A stretch of DNA of 26,464 nt from Candidatus Staskawiczbacteria bacterium (GTDB lineage Bacteria; Patescibacteriota; Minisyncoccia; Minisyncoccales; Staskawiczbacteraceae). A program made the position numbers and the translations under genes. Each line of letters opens with the position of its first letter. The stretch's first letter is position 1. The stretch is taken from contig VGLO01000007.1 in the NCBI GenBank assembly GCA_016866675.1, positions 1 to 26,464 on the forward strand, written 5' to 3'. The notes below the pieces were generated by a model. It searched no databases. It saw nothing but the letters and a program-made list of their open reading frames with translations, and had not been told where the DNA came from. This document shows positions 5,988-14,358 of this stretch, piece after piece.

Positions 5988-6006
5988 CGCTTCGCTACGT
6001 AAAATC

Positions 6007-7227
6007 ATGGATTTAAAATCATTTCAAAGGGCATTGTCCCAAATTGCAGAGGCTAGAGGAATTTCAGAGCAGTCTATAATTGAGACGCTGGAGGCGGCTT
6101 TGGCTACTGCATACAAAAAAGATTATGGTCAAAAGGGCCAAAAAATAAAAGCCAAGTTTAATCCGGTCTCCGGAGATGCTAAGTTTTGGCAGGTAAAGTT
6201 AGTGGTTGATGACTCAATGCTTTACACTCAAGAAGAGATTGAAGAGCTTAAAGAAAAAAAGATGGCTCCAGCTGAAGATTTTGGAGTACATAGAGAGGGC
6301 GAAGAAGAACAAAAGAAAGTGGTTTTCAATCCAGAAAAACACATAATGATTGACGAGGCGAAGGAAAAAAACTCAAATATTAATTTAGGAGAGGAATTAG
6401 AAATACCACTCGTTTCAAAGCAAGATTATGGAAGAATCGCAGCTCAAACTGCAAAACAAGTTATTTTGCAAAAAATCAGAGAAGCTGAAAAAGATGTCAT
6501 TGCCTCTGAGTACAAATCAAAGGAAGGAGAAATTATTTCAGGAGTTGTCCAGAGAATTGAGGGTAATACAGTTTTAGTTGATATTGGAAAAACTTTGGGA
6601 ATCTTAAACAGAGAAGAATATATTCCAGGAGAATTTTACAGACAAGGACAAAGAATGAAGTTTTACATTTTAAAAGTAGAAGACACTTCAAGAGGTTCTG
6701 TTGTTGTTTTGTCTCGAGCATATCCAAAGTTGGTTTCAAGATTGTTTGAATTAGAAGTGCCTGAAATTTCATCTGGTGTTGTTGTAATAAAATCAATTGC
6801 CAGAGAGCCAGGGTATAGAACAAAAATTGCCGTTGCCTCAAATGATGAAAAAATTGATCCGATTGGATCTTGTGTTGGGCAAAGAGGCACAAGAATTATG
6901 GCAGTGATTAACGAGTTAGGCGGAGAAAAAATTGATGTTGTGCTTTGGGAAAATGACCCAGATAAGTATATTGCTAACTCTTTATCTCCAGCTAAAGTTT
7001 CAGAGGTCATAATTAAAGACAAAAACACAGCAGAGGTTTTAGTTTTAGAAGACCAATTATCTCTTGCAATCGGAAAAGATGGAAGAAATGTGAGATTAGC
7101 ATCTAATTTAACAGGATGGAAGGTGGATATAAAGTCTGCTGGCAAGCCAAAGGATGATGAAGTAAAAGAAGAAGCAGATGAAACAGAAAAAAAAGAGGCA
7201 GAAGAGGTTAGTGATAAAGAAGAATAA
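6007..7227 (+). CDS. nusA: Transcription termination/antitermination factor NusA
   Basis: 406 residues. NusA binds RNA polymerase and nascent RNA and controls pausing, termination and antitermination. The N-terminal polymerase-binding domain (about 1-165) starts MDLKSFQRALSQIAEARG and carries a charged insertion (EEIEELKEKKMAPAEDF...REGEEEQKK). The S1 domain is about 172-245 (GEIISGVVQRIEGNTVLVD). KH1 contains GSCVGQRGTRI, and KH2 contains LAIGKDGRNVRLA. The last 25 or so residues are an acidic Glu/Lys tail, without the two C-terminal repeats of the E. coli protein. The leader contains a promoter, a short terminator and nested helices, which suggests attenuation. The start ATG has no SD. The next gene is hppA after a 106-base AT-rich repeat-like gap. 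Confidence 0.95.
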   Translation: MDLKSFQRALSQIAEARGISEQSIIETLEAALATAYKKDYGQKGQKIKAKFNPVSGDAKFWQVKLVVDDSMLYTQEEIEELKEKKMAPAEDFGVHREGEEEQKKVVFNPEKHIMIDEAKEKNSNINLGEELEIPLVSKQDYGRIAAQTAKQVILQKIREAEKDVIASEYKSKEGEIISGVVQRIEGNTVLVDIGKTLGILNREEYIPGEFYRQGQRMKFYILKVEDTSRGSVVVLSRAYPKLVSRLFELEVPEISSGVVVIKSIAREPGYRTKIAVASNDEKIDPIGSCVGQRGTRIMAVINELGGEKIDVVLWENDPDKYIANSLSPAKVSEVIIKDKNTAEVLVLEDQLSLAIGKDGRNVRLASNLTGWKVDIKSAGKPKDDEVKEEADETEKKEAEEVSDKEE

Positions 7228-7235
7228 AAAGTAAT

Positions 7236-7326
7236 TTTAATTATCAATTAACTAATTATCAATTATCAATCAATTTTCAAAAGTGTTAAAATATCAATTG
7301 AAAATTGGTCATTGAAAATTGAAACT
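7236..7326. repeat. AT-rich degenerate repeats between nusA and hppA
   Basis: The gap is built from repeated ATTATCAATT and ATTGAAAATTG words. CAATTTTC (7271-7278) and GAAAATTG (7300-7307) are inverted and GAAAATTG recurs nearly at once. Similar words lie around 520-545, near the start of the secreted protein gene. Such AATTATCAATT/ATTGAAAATTG filler is a common look of some CPR intergenic regions. No promoter stands out. Confidence 0.55.
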
Positions 7327-7333
7327 TAAAGCA

Positions 7334-9331
7334 ATGCTTGTAGAATATTTTCCAATAATAGTTTCGTTGTTTGCAATAGTTTTTGTTTATTTTTTAATTC
7401 AAAAAATAAACAAATCTCCAGTGGCAAAAGATAAAGCCATTAATATTACAAAAGCTATTCAAGAAGGAGCTACAGCTTATTTAAAAAGGCAGTACAAAAC
7501 AGTGTCTGTAATTGCTTTTATCTTGTTTGTTGTTTTATGGATTTTTATGGGGCCAGTAATGGCTTTTGGATTTTTAATTGGAGCTGTTTTATCTGGGCTT
7601 TCAGGCTTTATTGGAATGTGGGCTTCAACTCAAACTAATACAAGAGTGGCAGAGGGCGCTAAAAAAGGACTGGGCCACGCCTTGGACTTAGCTTTTAAAG
7701 GAGGATTAGTGACGGGCTTGTTAGTTGTGAGCTTGGGATTGTTGGCTGTATCTGGATACTACTTAATTACAAAAGATATTAAAGCATTGATTGCTTTGGG
7801 ATTTGGAGCTAGTTTAATTTCTGTTTTTGCCAGAGTTGGCGGAGGAATATTTACTAAGGCCGCTGATGTTGGAGCAGACTTGGTTGGAAAAGTTGAAAAA
7901 GGAATTCCAGAGGATGATCCAAGAAACCCAGCGGTAATTGCAGACCAAGTTGGAGATATGGTTGGAGATTGCGCTGGAATGGCTGCTGACATTTTTGAAA
8001 CATATTCTGTCACAACTGTTGCCACCATGATTTTAGGAGCTTTGCTTTATCCATCTAGTCCTCAATTTGTGTTGCTTCCATTATTTTTGGGAGCGATTTC
8101 TATTTTAACTTCTATTATTGGTAGCTTCTTTGTAAAACTTGGAAAGTCAAAAAGCATTATGGGAGCTATGTATAAGGGTTTGGGAATTTCAGTGGTTTTG
8201 TCAGCTATTGGTTTTTACCCATTAATTTTAAAAATGATGGCAGGGCAAGAAATTTCAGTCATGAGTCTTTACCTTTCAACCTTAGTTGGGTTAGTCATTG
8301 CTGTAGGAATGTTTGTCATCACAGAATACTACACTTCAAAAAAGTATATGCCAGTGAGATCAATCGCGCAGGCTTCTCAAACAGGACACGGGACAAACAT
8401 TATTAGAGGATTGGGGCTTGGCATGCAGTCAACAGCATTTCCGGTTTTATTAATTGCTATTGGAACTATTATTTGCTTCTGGTTGGCTGGAATTTACGGA
8501 GTGGCTTTAGCAGTTATGGCAATGCTTTCAATTTCAGGAATTGTTGTTGGAGTTGATGCCTATGGGCCAATTACCGACAACGCAGGAGGAATTGCAGAAA
8601 TGGCTGAGATGCCAAAAGAAATCAGAGACATCACCGACCCACTAGACGCCGTTGGTAATACTACAAAGGCAGTTACAAAAGGTTATGCTATTGCTTCAGC
8701 TGGTTTGGCTGCCCTTGTTTTGTTTGCAGCCTACAGTCAAGAAGTATCAAGCTTAATGGGTTCAACTACTGGAGTGAGTTTTGTTTTAGACAACCCAAAA
8801 GTCATTGCGGGATTATTAATTGGAGGGCTTCTCCCTTATTTATTTGCTAGTTTCTTAATGGGAGCTGTGGGAAAAACAGCAGGAGCTGTTGTTGAAGAGG
8901 TAAGGAGACAATTTAGGGACATTAAAGGATTAATGGAAGGCACAGCAAAACCAGAATACGGTAAGTCAGTTGATATTGTCACTAAGGCCGCTATCAAAGA
9001 AATGATGATTCCTGCTTTAATTCCTGTGGTAGCTCCAATATTAGTTGGTTGGATTTTGGGAGTTGAGGCATTGGGAGGATTATTAATCGGATCTATTATT
9101 ACAGGATTGTTTGTGGGTATTTCTATGACCACCGGAGGAGCTGCTTGGGATAATGCTAAAAAATACATTGAAGAGGGACATCACGGAGGCAAAAAGTCTT
9201 TTGCTCACCAAGCTGCCGTCACCGGAGACACTGTTGGAGACCCTTATAAAGACACAGCCGGCCCGGCTATTAACCCAATGATTAAAGTATTAAATATAGT
9301 AGCCCTCTTAATCGTTTCGTTCTTAGTTTAA
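7334..9331 (+). CDS. hppA: Membrane-bound, proton-pumping pyrophosphatase (K+-independent type)
   Basis: 665 residues from the ATG at 7334; a TTG 15 bases earlier lies in the repeat and is less likely. It couples pyrophosphate hydrolysis to ion pumping across the membrane. About 15-16 membrane segments are present. The first substrate loop holds DVGADLVGKVEKGIPEDDPR then NPAVIADQVGDMVGDCAGMAAD. Later come DAYGPITDNAGGIAEM and, near the end, GGAAWDNAKKYIE with GDTVGDPYKDTAGPAINP, all the metal- and PPi-binding blocks. K445 and T448 in GNTTKAVTK are at the positions where K+-independent enzymes carry Lys and Thr, and K+-dependent ones carry Ala and Gly/Ala, so this should be a K+-independent H+ pump. 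It would supply a proton gradient from biosynthetic PPi. A strong hairpin follows. Confidence 0.96.
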   Translation: MLVEYFPIIVSLFAIVFVYFLIQKINKSPVAKDKAINITKAIQEGATAYLKRQYKTVSVIAFILFVVLWIFMGPVMAFGFLIGAVLSGLSGFIGMWASTQTNTRVAEGAKKGLGHALDLAFKGGLVTGLLVVSLGLLAVSGYYLITKDIKALIALGFGASLISVFARVGGGIFTKAADVGADLVGKVEKGIPEDDPRNPAVIADQVGDMVGDCAGMAADIFETYSVTTVATMILGALLYPSSPQFVLLPLFLGAISILTSIIGSFFVKLGKSKSIMGAMYKGLGISVVLSAIGFYPLILKMMAGQEISVMSLYLSTLVGLVIAVGMFVITEYYTSKKYMPVRSIAQASQTGHGTNIIRGLGLGMQSTAFPVLLIAIGTIICFWLAGIYGVALAVMAMLSISGIVVGVDAYGPITDNAGGIAEMAEMPKEIRDITDPLDAVGNTTKAVTKGYAIASAGLAALVLFAAYSQEVSSLMGSTTGVSFVLDNPKVIAGLLIGGLLPYLFASFLMGAVGKTAGAVVEEVRRQFRDIKGLMEGTAKPEYGKSVDIVTKAAIKEMMIPALIPVVAPILVGWILGVEALGGLLIGSIITGLFVGISMTTGGAAWDNAKKYIEEGHHGGKKSFAHQAAVTGDTVGDPYKDTAGPAINPMIKVLNIVALLIVSFLV

Positions 9332-9338
9332 TAAATTT

Positions 9339-9360
9339 ACGGCGGGCTTTTGCCCGCCGT
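9339..9360 (+). terminator. Hairpin after hppA
   Basis: ACGGCGGGC pairs perfectly with GCCCGCCGT around a TTTT loop. No T run follows, so it may stabilise the mRNA end rather than terminate fully. Confidence 0.6.
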
Positions 9361-9374
9361 ATTAGTATAATTTT

Positions 9375-9707
9375 ATGGAAGATTTAATAAATCAAAAAAT
9401 ATTGTCGCACGATGAAATGAAATTATTTGATGCTGGTCAAGTTGATGACCATATGCAGGAATTAAGTGACAAATGGGAATCATTGGAAAATCCGCCTGTA
9501 ATGATAAGAGCAAGATATAAATTTTCAGACTTTGTCAAAGCAATGGAATTTGTAAATAAAGTAGCTGTCATTGCAGAAAAAGAAGGCCATCACCCTGATA
9601 TTGTTATTCACTATAATAAAGTAGAAATCACTCTCTGGAGTCATCATATTAATGGCTTGTCGTTAAATGATTTTATTTTCGCCTCAAAAATTGATAATAT
9701 TTTATAG
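9375..9707 (+). CDS. Pterin-4a-carbinolamine dehydratase-like protein
   Basis: 110 residues, the family's usual length. It has the pterin dehydratase signature: RARYKFSDFVKAMEFVNKVA, then EGHHPDIVIHYNKVEITLWSH and GLSLNDFIFASKID. The HHPD pair and the later H-Y and W-S-H match the active-site histidines that dehydrate the 4a-carbinolamine of the pterin cofactor. No pterin-dependent hydroxylase is visible here, and in many bacteria this protein occurs without one, so a side role is possible. A TATAAT ends three bases before the ATG, and no SD is seen. It starts a tight operon: 3 bases to the nucleotidyltransferase, then 2 bases to tig. Confidence 0.85.
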   Translation: MEDLINQKILSHDEMKLFDAGQVDDHMQELSDKWESLENPPVMIRARYKFSDFVKAMEFVNKVAVIAEKEGHHPDIVIHYNKVEITLWSHHINGLSLNDFIFASKIDNIL

Positions 9708-9710
9708 GGT

Positions 9711-10196
9711 ATGGATAAAATAGAGAGTGCTCTTAAGTGGATACTGCCCATACTCAAAAAACATAAAGTCCCATTTCAAATATCAGGAGGTTTTGCAGCT
9801 CACATTTACGGGTCAAAAAGGCCAGTAAACGATATTGATATTGATATACCAGAAGATAAAATAGATGTATTGGTGCCAGATGTTAAAGAGTATATAGTTT
9901 ATGGACCAGCTCAACATAAGAATAATCGCTGGGATTTAAAATTAATTACACTTGAATATTACGGGCAAGAAATTGATATTGGAGGAGCATATAATGTTAA
10001 AATTTTTGATGACAATGAGAGCATTTGGAAAAGTTTTCCTGCAAAGTTAGAAGAAGTTGAATTTCACAATGTTTATGGATTTAATCTACCGGTTGTAGAG
10101 CCAAGGTACTTGGCAGATTATAAAAAACTTCTTTCAGGTGACCATCAAAAAGTTGATGTTAAGGCAGTAGAGAATTATATTCTAAATAAAAAATAA
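9711..10196 (+). CDS. Small nucleotidyltransferase-fold protein
   Basis: 161 residues. ISGGFAAHIYGSKRPVNDIDIDI is the pol-beta-type nucleotidyltransferase signature: GG, then D41/D43/D45. A third acidic residue, D89 in QEIDIGGAY, fits the usual metal triad. It resembles the standalone proteins annotated as aminoglycoside-type or MNT-like nucleotidyltransferases. The C-terminal part (PRYLADYKKLLSG then HQKVDVKAVE) is like that group's substrate side. The substrate is unknown; no HEPN partner gene lies beside it, so a toxin-antitoxin MNT role is not supported. It lies between the pterin dehydratase and tig with near-zero gaps, so it is cotranscribed. Confidence 0.7.
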   Translation: MDKIESALKWILPILKKHKVPFQISGGFAAHIYGSKRPVNDIDIDIPEDKIDVLVPDVKEYIVYGPAQHKNNRWDLKLITLEYYGQEIDIGGAYNVKIFDDNESIWKSFPAKLEEVEFHNVYGFNLPVVEPRYLADYKKLLSGDHQKVDVKAVENYILNKK

Positions 10197-10198
10197 CT

Positions 10199-11464
10199 AT
10201 GAAAACAGAAATAAAGAATTTGCTAAAATCTGAGTTAGAAATAGAGTTTGAGTTAGATGAGCAAGAATTTAAAGAATATATTGAAAAGGCTTTAGGGCGT
10301 TTAAAATCCCACACAAAAATGGACGGGTTTAGGCAGGGGCAGGTGCCAAATGATTTGCTTGAGAAAAAAGTTGGCACAGAAAATCTGCTAATGGACGCAG
10401 GAGATTTAGCTGTCAAAAAAAGCTACTCAAAGTTTGTAATTGAAAATAGTTTAGAGCCAATTGGAGAGCCGGAAGTGAAAATTAAAAAAGTGGCCAAAGG
10501 GAGCCCGTTTTTGTTCACAGTAAAAATATCTGTTTTGCCAGATATTGAGTTGCCAGATTACAAGGAAATTGCTTTAAAAATTAAGGGACAAGAAATTTTG
10601 GTTGATGAAAAAGAAATTCAAGAGGCCTTGGAATATTTGCAAAAGTCACGAGCCAAATTTTCACAAGTTGAAAAATCAGCAGAATTAAAAGATTTTGTTG
10701 AGATTGAATATGAAAACGAAAATATAAATAAAGGGAAACCCGTAAAAGATAGGTTTACAATCGGAGAAGGAGGATTTATGAAAGATTTTGAGGATAACAT
10801 TCTAGGAATGAAAGCAGGAGACCAAAAAGAGTTTTTGGCAAGGTTTCCAGAAAACGCCCCAAATAATCTTTCAGGAAAAGAGTCTAATTTTAAAGTTAAA
10901 ATGATTTCTGTTCAAAAAATGGAATTGCCAGAAATGAATGATGAATTTGCAAAATCTCTTGGAATGTTTGATACATTGGTTGCTTTAAAAAATAATTTAA
11001 AAGAAGGAATAGGTGCTGAAAAAAATGAAAATGAAAAACAAAAAAAGAGAGGTGAAATTTTAAGTAAGATTGCTGAAAAGATTAAGTTTGAATTGCCAGA
11101 AAAAATGGTAGAGCTTGAAAAAGACAGATTGCTTCACGATTTAAAGCATCAGGTTGCAGATCAGTTTAGTATGTCTTTTGAAGATTATTTAAAGTCTGTT
11201 AATAAAACAGAAGAAGATTTAAAGAAAAATTTTAAGTTAGAAGCTGAAAAGCGAATTAAAAACTATCTAGTTTTAAGGCAAATTGGAAAAGCTGAAAATA
11301 TTGATGTCTCAAGAGAAGAAATTGAAGAAGAGATGAATAAATTTATAAAAAAATACTCAAAAGAGCAGGCAGAGAAAATTGACATAGGTCAACTTAAAGA
11401 GTATACTAAAAGTGCAATTTACAATGAAAAAGTTTTCACTTTTCTTGAAAGCCTTTCAAAGTAA
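10199..11464 (+). CDS. tig: Trigger factor (ribosome-associated chaperone and prolyl isomerase)
   Basis: 421 residues. The N-terminal ribosome-binding domain has GFRQGQVPNDLLEKKVG, the family's variant of the GFRxGKxP signature. The FKBP-type isomerase domain (about 160-240) contains FVEIEYEN and FTIGEGGFMKDFEDNILGMKAGD. The C-terminal chaperone arms are helical and charged (LPEKMVELEKDRLLHDLKHQV, then a coiled-coil-like tail). It binds nascent chains at the ribosome exit. It is directly upstream of clpP, as in many bacteria, pairing folding with degradation. The start is an ATG two bases after the previous stop with no SD, so it is translationally coupled. Confidence 0.94.
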   Translation: MKTEIKNLLKSELEIEFELDEQEFKEYIEKALGRLKSHTKMDGFRQGQVPNDLLEKKVGTENLLMDAGDLAVKKSYSKFVIENSLEPIGEPEVKIKKVAKGSPFLFTVKISVLPDIELPDYKEIALKIKGQEILVDEKEIQEALEYLQKSRAKFSQVEKSAELKDFVEIEYENENINKGKPVKDRFTIGEGGFMKDFEDNILGMKAGDQKEFLARFPENAPNNLSGKESNFKVKMISVQKMELPEMNDEFAKSLGMFDTLVALKNNLKEGIGAEKNENEKQKKRGEILSKIAEKIKFELPEKMVELEKDRLLHDLKHQVADQFSMSFEDYLKSVNKTEEDLKKNFKLEAEKRIKNYLVLRQIGKAENIDVSREEIEEEMNKFIKKYSKEQAEKIDIGQLKEYTKSAIYNEKVFTFLESLSK

Positions 11465-11487
11465 GTTATAAAGTATAAAAAATTAAC

Positions 11488-12081
11488 ATGCCAATAGTAC
11501 CAACTATTGTTGAAAAATCACAACGCGGTGAGCGCGTCTATGATATATTTTCAAGGCTTTTAGAAGAGCGTATTATTTTTTTGGCGGGTCCAGTAAATGA
11601 CTTGAATGCAAATGTAATTATAGCTCAAATGCTATATCTTGTTTCAAAAGACCCCAAGAAAGATATTAAGCTTTATATAAACAGCCCGGGCGGTTCGGTG
11701 ACCGCCGGTCTTGCGATTTACGACACGATGCAGTATTTAAAATGCCCTGTCTCTACCATTTGTATTGGATTGACAGCTTCAATGGCAGCAATTATTTTAG
11801 CAGCTGGAACAAAAGGCAAAAGATTTGCCTTACCAAATGCTGAAATAATGCTTCATCAAGTAATGGGCGGATTCCAAGGACAAGCTTCAGATATTGATAT
11901 TACTGCAAAGCAAATCGTCAAGATAAAGGCAAAAATGAACCAAATTTTGGCAGGACACACAGGACAACCAATAGATAGGGTTGAAAAAGATACAGATAGA
12001 GATTTTTATATGACCGCCGAGGAAGCAAAGAATTATGGGTTGATTGATGAAGTAATAGGGTCAATGAAAGAATCAAAATAA
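11488..12081 (+). CDS. clpP: ATP-dependent Clp protease proteolytic subunit
   Basis: 197 residues, typical length. The catalytic triad is S98 (GLTASMAA), H123 (IMLHQVMGG) and D172 (DRDFYM), each one residue offset from the E. coli mature numbering. The oligomer-forming N-terminus PIVPTIVEKSQRGERVYDIFSRLLEERIIFL and the NSPGGSVTAGLAIYDTM oxyanion-side strand are intact. The cytoplasmic barrel is fed by ClpX or ClpC, neither in this window. It lies 23 bases after tig in the same operon and ends at a terminator. There is no SD. Confidence 0.97.
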   Translation: MPIVPTIVEKSQRGERVYDIFSRLLEERIIFLAGPVNDLNANVIIAQMLYLVSKDPKKDIKLYINSPGGSVTAGLAIYDTMQYLKCPVSTICIGLTASMAAIILAAGTKGKRFALPNAEIMLHQVMGGFQGQASDIDITAKQIVKIKAKMNQILAGHTGQPIDRVEKDTDRDFYMTAEEAKNYGLIDEVIGSMKESK

Positions 12082-12128
12082 AACCTGCCTAGATAGTTTA
12101 AACCAAGAAAATATTTTGTAAAAAAACG

Positions 12129-12155
12129 ACTCACCATGTTAGGTGAGTTTTGTTG
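12129..12155 (+). terminator. Terminator after clpP
   Basis: ACTCACC pairs with GGTGAGT and is followed by TTTTGTTGTT. Confidence 0.8.
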
Positions 12156-12173
12156 TTATTGGCAATCAAATAA

Positions 12174-13712
12174 ATGACATTCCAAAATATAATGCTTATA
12201 TTCTTTTTGGTGATAGTGTCCTTATTGTTAGGGTCTTTTTTGGGTTATTATGTAAGGCAGATAATTGCAAGAAGGAGGGCGGGGACACTGGAAGCTAAGC
12301 TTGAGCAGAAAGTTCAGCAGACAAAAGAAGAAGTCACAAAGTTAATAAAAGATTCAGAAGCAAAAGCCTCACATATAGTAGAAATAGCTCAAAGAGATGT
12401 AGACCAAAGAAGAAGAGAGTTTTTAAAGGCAGAAGAGGTTTTGTTGGGTAGAGAAAAAATACTTAGTGAAAAAATAGGCGCTTTTGATAAAAAGGAAACA
12501 GATCTTCAGTTAAAAATAGAAAAAGCAAAAGAGTTGCAGGAAGACCTAAACAAGTTAAGAGAAAAAGCAGAGGAAAAGCTTGAAAAAGTCGCCAGTCTTT
12601 CTAAGGAAGATGCAAAGAAAGAGCTTTTGAGTTTGGTTGAAATTGATTACCAAAAAGACATTTTAGAGAGAATGAAGAAAATGGAAGAGCAAGGTAAGGA
12701 AACACTGCAGGCAAGGGCAAGAGAAATTATTACCTTAGCCATTCAAAAGACGGCCGTTCCTCATACTCAAGAAATTAGCACAACTACAATTGTTTTGCCT
12801 TCTGAAGATTTGAAAGGAAGAATTATTGGAAAAGAAGGAAGAAATATTAAAACATTTGAAAAGTTAACTGGTGTTGAATTAATTCTTGATGAAACTCCAG
12901 ACTCTGTTGTAATTTCTTGTTTTAACCCAATTAGAAGGCAAATTGCCAAGATTGCTTTAGATAAATTGATTGCTGACGGAAGAATTCAACCTGCCAAAAT
13001 TGAAGAAAAGGTAGCAGAAGCAACCACGGAAATTTCAGATGTTATTAAAAAGGCTGGAGAAAAAACCTTATACGACTTAGCACTTATTGGAGTAAATGAA
13101 AAATTAGTTCAAATTTTAGGAAGGCTTTATTATAGGACTTCTTATGGTCAAAACGTATTACTTCATTCAATGGAAGTAGCTTTAATCGCTGAAACTATTG
13201 CTGAAGAATTGGGAGCCAATAGTCAGGTTGCTAAAAGAGGAGGTCTTTTCCATGATATTGGAAAAGCAATTGACCAGCAAATCCAAGGGTCTCACATTGA
13301 AATTGGAATTAAAATTTTAGAAAAGTTTGGCGAGTCAGATGCGGTAGTAAAGGCAATGCGAAGCCACCATGGAGATTATCCACACGATAGTATTGAATCT
13401 ATTATTGTGACAGTGGCTGATTCAATTTCTGGCTCACGCCCAGGTGCAAGAAAAGATACGCTAGAAAATTACTTGCAGAGACTAAAAGCTCTAGAAGATA
13501 TTGCCAATAAGTTTGAAGGAGTTGAAAAAACTTATGCAATTCAAGCGGGAAGAGAAATAAGAGTTTTTGTTAAATCAGACAAGGTGGATGATTTAGGAGC
13601 CACAAAAATGGCAAAACAAATTGCCCATAACATTGAAGAAGAACTAAAATATCCAGGAGAAATTAAGGTGACTGTAATAAGAGAAAATAGAGTAGTTGAA
13701 TTCGCAAGGTAA
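12174..13712 (+). CDS. rny: Ribonuclease Y
   Basis: 512 residues, the family's normal length. One N-terminal membrane anchor (about residues 7-27) is followed by a long coiled coil (about 35-180), a KH RNA-binding domain (GRIIGKEGRNIKTFE) and an HD domain whose metal ligands are seen in VLLHSMEVALIAE and GGLFHDIGKAID. It starts endonucleolytic mRNA decay at the membrane. The ATG at 12174 has no SD and follows the clpP terminator closely, with no obvious promoter box. A terminator follows. Confidence 0.96.
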   Translation: MTFQNIMLIFFLVIVSLLLGSFLGYYVRQIIARRRAGTLEAKLEQKVQQTKEEVTKLIKDSEAKASHIVEIAQRDVDQRRREFLKAEEVLLGREKILSEKIGAFDKKETDLQLKIEKAKELQEDLNKLREKAEEKLEKVASLSKEDAKKELLSLVEIDYQKDILERMKKMEEQGKETLQARAREIITLAIQKTAVPHTQEISTTTIVLPSEDLKGRIIGKEGRNIKTFEKLTGVELILDETPDSVVISCFNPIRRQIAKIALDKLIADGRIQPAKIEEKVAEATTEISDVIKKAGEKTLYDLALIGVNEKLVQILGRLYYRTSYGQNVLLHSMEVALIAETIAEELGANSQVAKRGGLFHDIGKAIDQQIQGSHIEIGIKILEKFGESDAVVKAMRSHHGDYPHDSIESIIVTVADSISGSRPGARKDTLENYLQRLKALEDIANKFEGVEKTYAIQAGREIRVFVKSDKVDDLGATKMAKQIAHNIEEELKYPGEIKVTVIRENRVVEFAR

Positions 13713-13720
13713 GTAAAATT

Positions 13721-13746
13721 AAAAACCGTCTAAAAAGGCGGTTTTT
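13721..13746 (+). terminator. Terminator after rny
   Basis: The stem AAAAACCGTC / GGCGGTTTTT has a run of T after it. The A run on the other side may also serve the minus-strand gene that ends at 13779. Confidence 0.85.
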
Positions 13747-13778
13747 AATTAATAAAAAAGCACTACCAGGGGCAATGC

Positions 13779-13946
13779 CTATTTCGCTACTTGAGTAGAG
13801 CGTTGTTGAATTTCAAGCATAATCTTTTCACCAGCTCTAATATATTCAATTGATAAGTATCCAGCAATAATCTTATATTGATTATGTTTAGGTTTAGCCT
13901 TCCTTAGTAAAAAGAGTTTTCTGAAAAATTCTCTTAACTTTCTCAT
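13779..13946 (-). CDS. Small basic protein of unknown function
   Basis: 55 residues on the minus strand, MRKLREFFRKLFLLRKAKPKHN at the start, very basic, then KIIAGYLSIEYIRAGEKIMLEIQQ and a TAG stop. A clear SD (AAAGGAGAG) lies five bases before the ATG. The gap from the upstream gene is 11 bases and contains the SD, so it is cotranscribed with 13958-14236. The N-terminal basic amphipathic helix could lie on the membrane or on nucleic acid. No family is recognised. I support it as a gene by SD, spacing and strand, not by homology. Confidence 0.6.
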   Translation of the reverse strand: MRKLREFFRKLFLLRKAKPKHNQYKIIAGYLSIEYIRAGEKIMLEIQQRSTQVAK

Positions 13947-13957
13947 GTAGCTCTCCT

Positions 13958-14236
13958 TTAAAAAGGGGCGGGCTCTTGAATGAGGGAATGTAGTCTCGGT
14001 TCACTAGCGGGGTCAAAATAATACCCCAATTCTTCAATGGAGATACCGCACTCTCTTTTTACTGCAGAAAGCATGGCAATAAAAGTATTTTGATTTTGTA
14101 TCCCGATTTTATCATGTTGACTTAACCTCCACATGATTTTACCAAAGTAGTCTGGTTCTAGGTAGTGTCTTGTGTAGAAATCTTTCATCATTTGACTAAT
14201 TAGTAGATGTCTTCCCATAGTCATGGGTAATTGCAT
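13958..14236 (-). CDS. Hypothetical protein, SD-led accessory group
   Basis: 92 residues. It begins MQLPMTMGRHLLISQMMKDFYTRH and then carries FGKIMWRLSQHDKIG and CGISIEELGYYFDP. It looks soluble, mostly helical, with two central aromatic/hydrophobic patches and no enzyme motif. A strong SD (AAAGGAGAG) precedes the ATG at the usual distance. The first gene of a two-gene unit with 13779-13946. Possible promoter in minus orientation: TTGATT at 14317-14312 and TAGACT at 14294-14289, 17 bases apart. Family not recognised. Confidence 0.6.
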   Translation of the reverse strand: MQLPMTMGRHLLISQMMKDFYTRHYLEPDYFGKIMWRLSQHDKIGIQNQNTFIAMLSAVKRECGISIEELGYYFDPASEPRLHSLIQEPAPF

Positions 14237-14327
14237 AGAGACTCTCCTTTAACAATGAGCATTTAACGTAGACAGCATTTCATTGGCAAGTCTATCATCA
14301 TGTTATATTAAAATCAAATCGTTGTAA

Positions 14328-14358
14328 AATAAAAAAACCGCTGGGCGAACCTGCGGTT
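14328..14358 (-). terminator. Terminator after the HEIGH metallopeptidase gene
   Basis: On the minus strand AACCGC pairs with GCGGTT and is followed by a run of seven T then TTTT. The stem's first base pair overlaps the last base of the stop codon at 14357-14359. Confidence 0.8.

Noticed and set aside
6663..7247. Minus-strand open frame of 194 codons
   Set aside because: Shadow of nusA; Ser/Thr-rich and without an independent signal or start context.
7236..7326. CRISPR-like array
   Set aside because: The repeats are short, degenerate and without spacers of even length; no cas gene is nearby.
9711..10196. MNT antitoxin of a HEPN/MNT system
   Set aside because: The nucleotidyltransferase motif is present but no HEPN gene is adjacent; its neighbours are the pterin dehydratase-like gene and tig.
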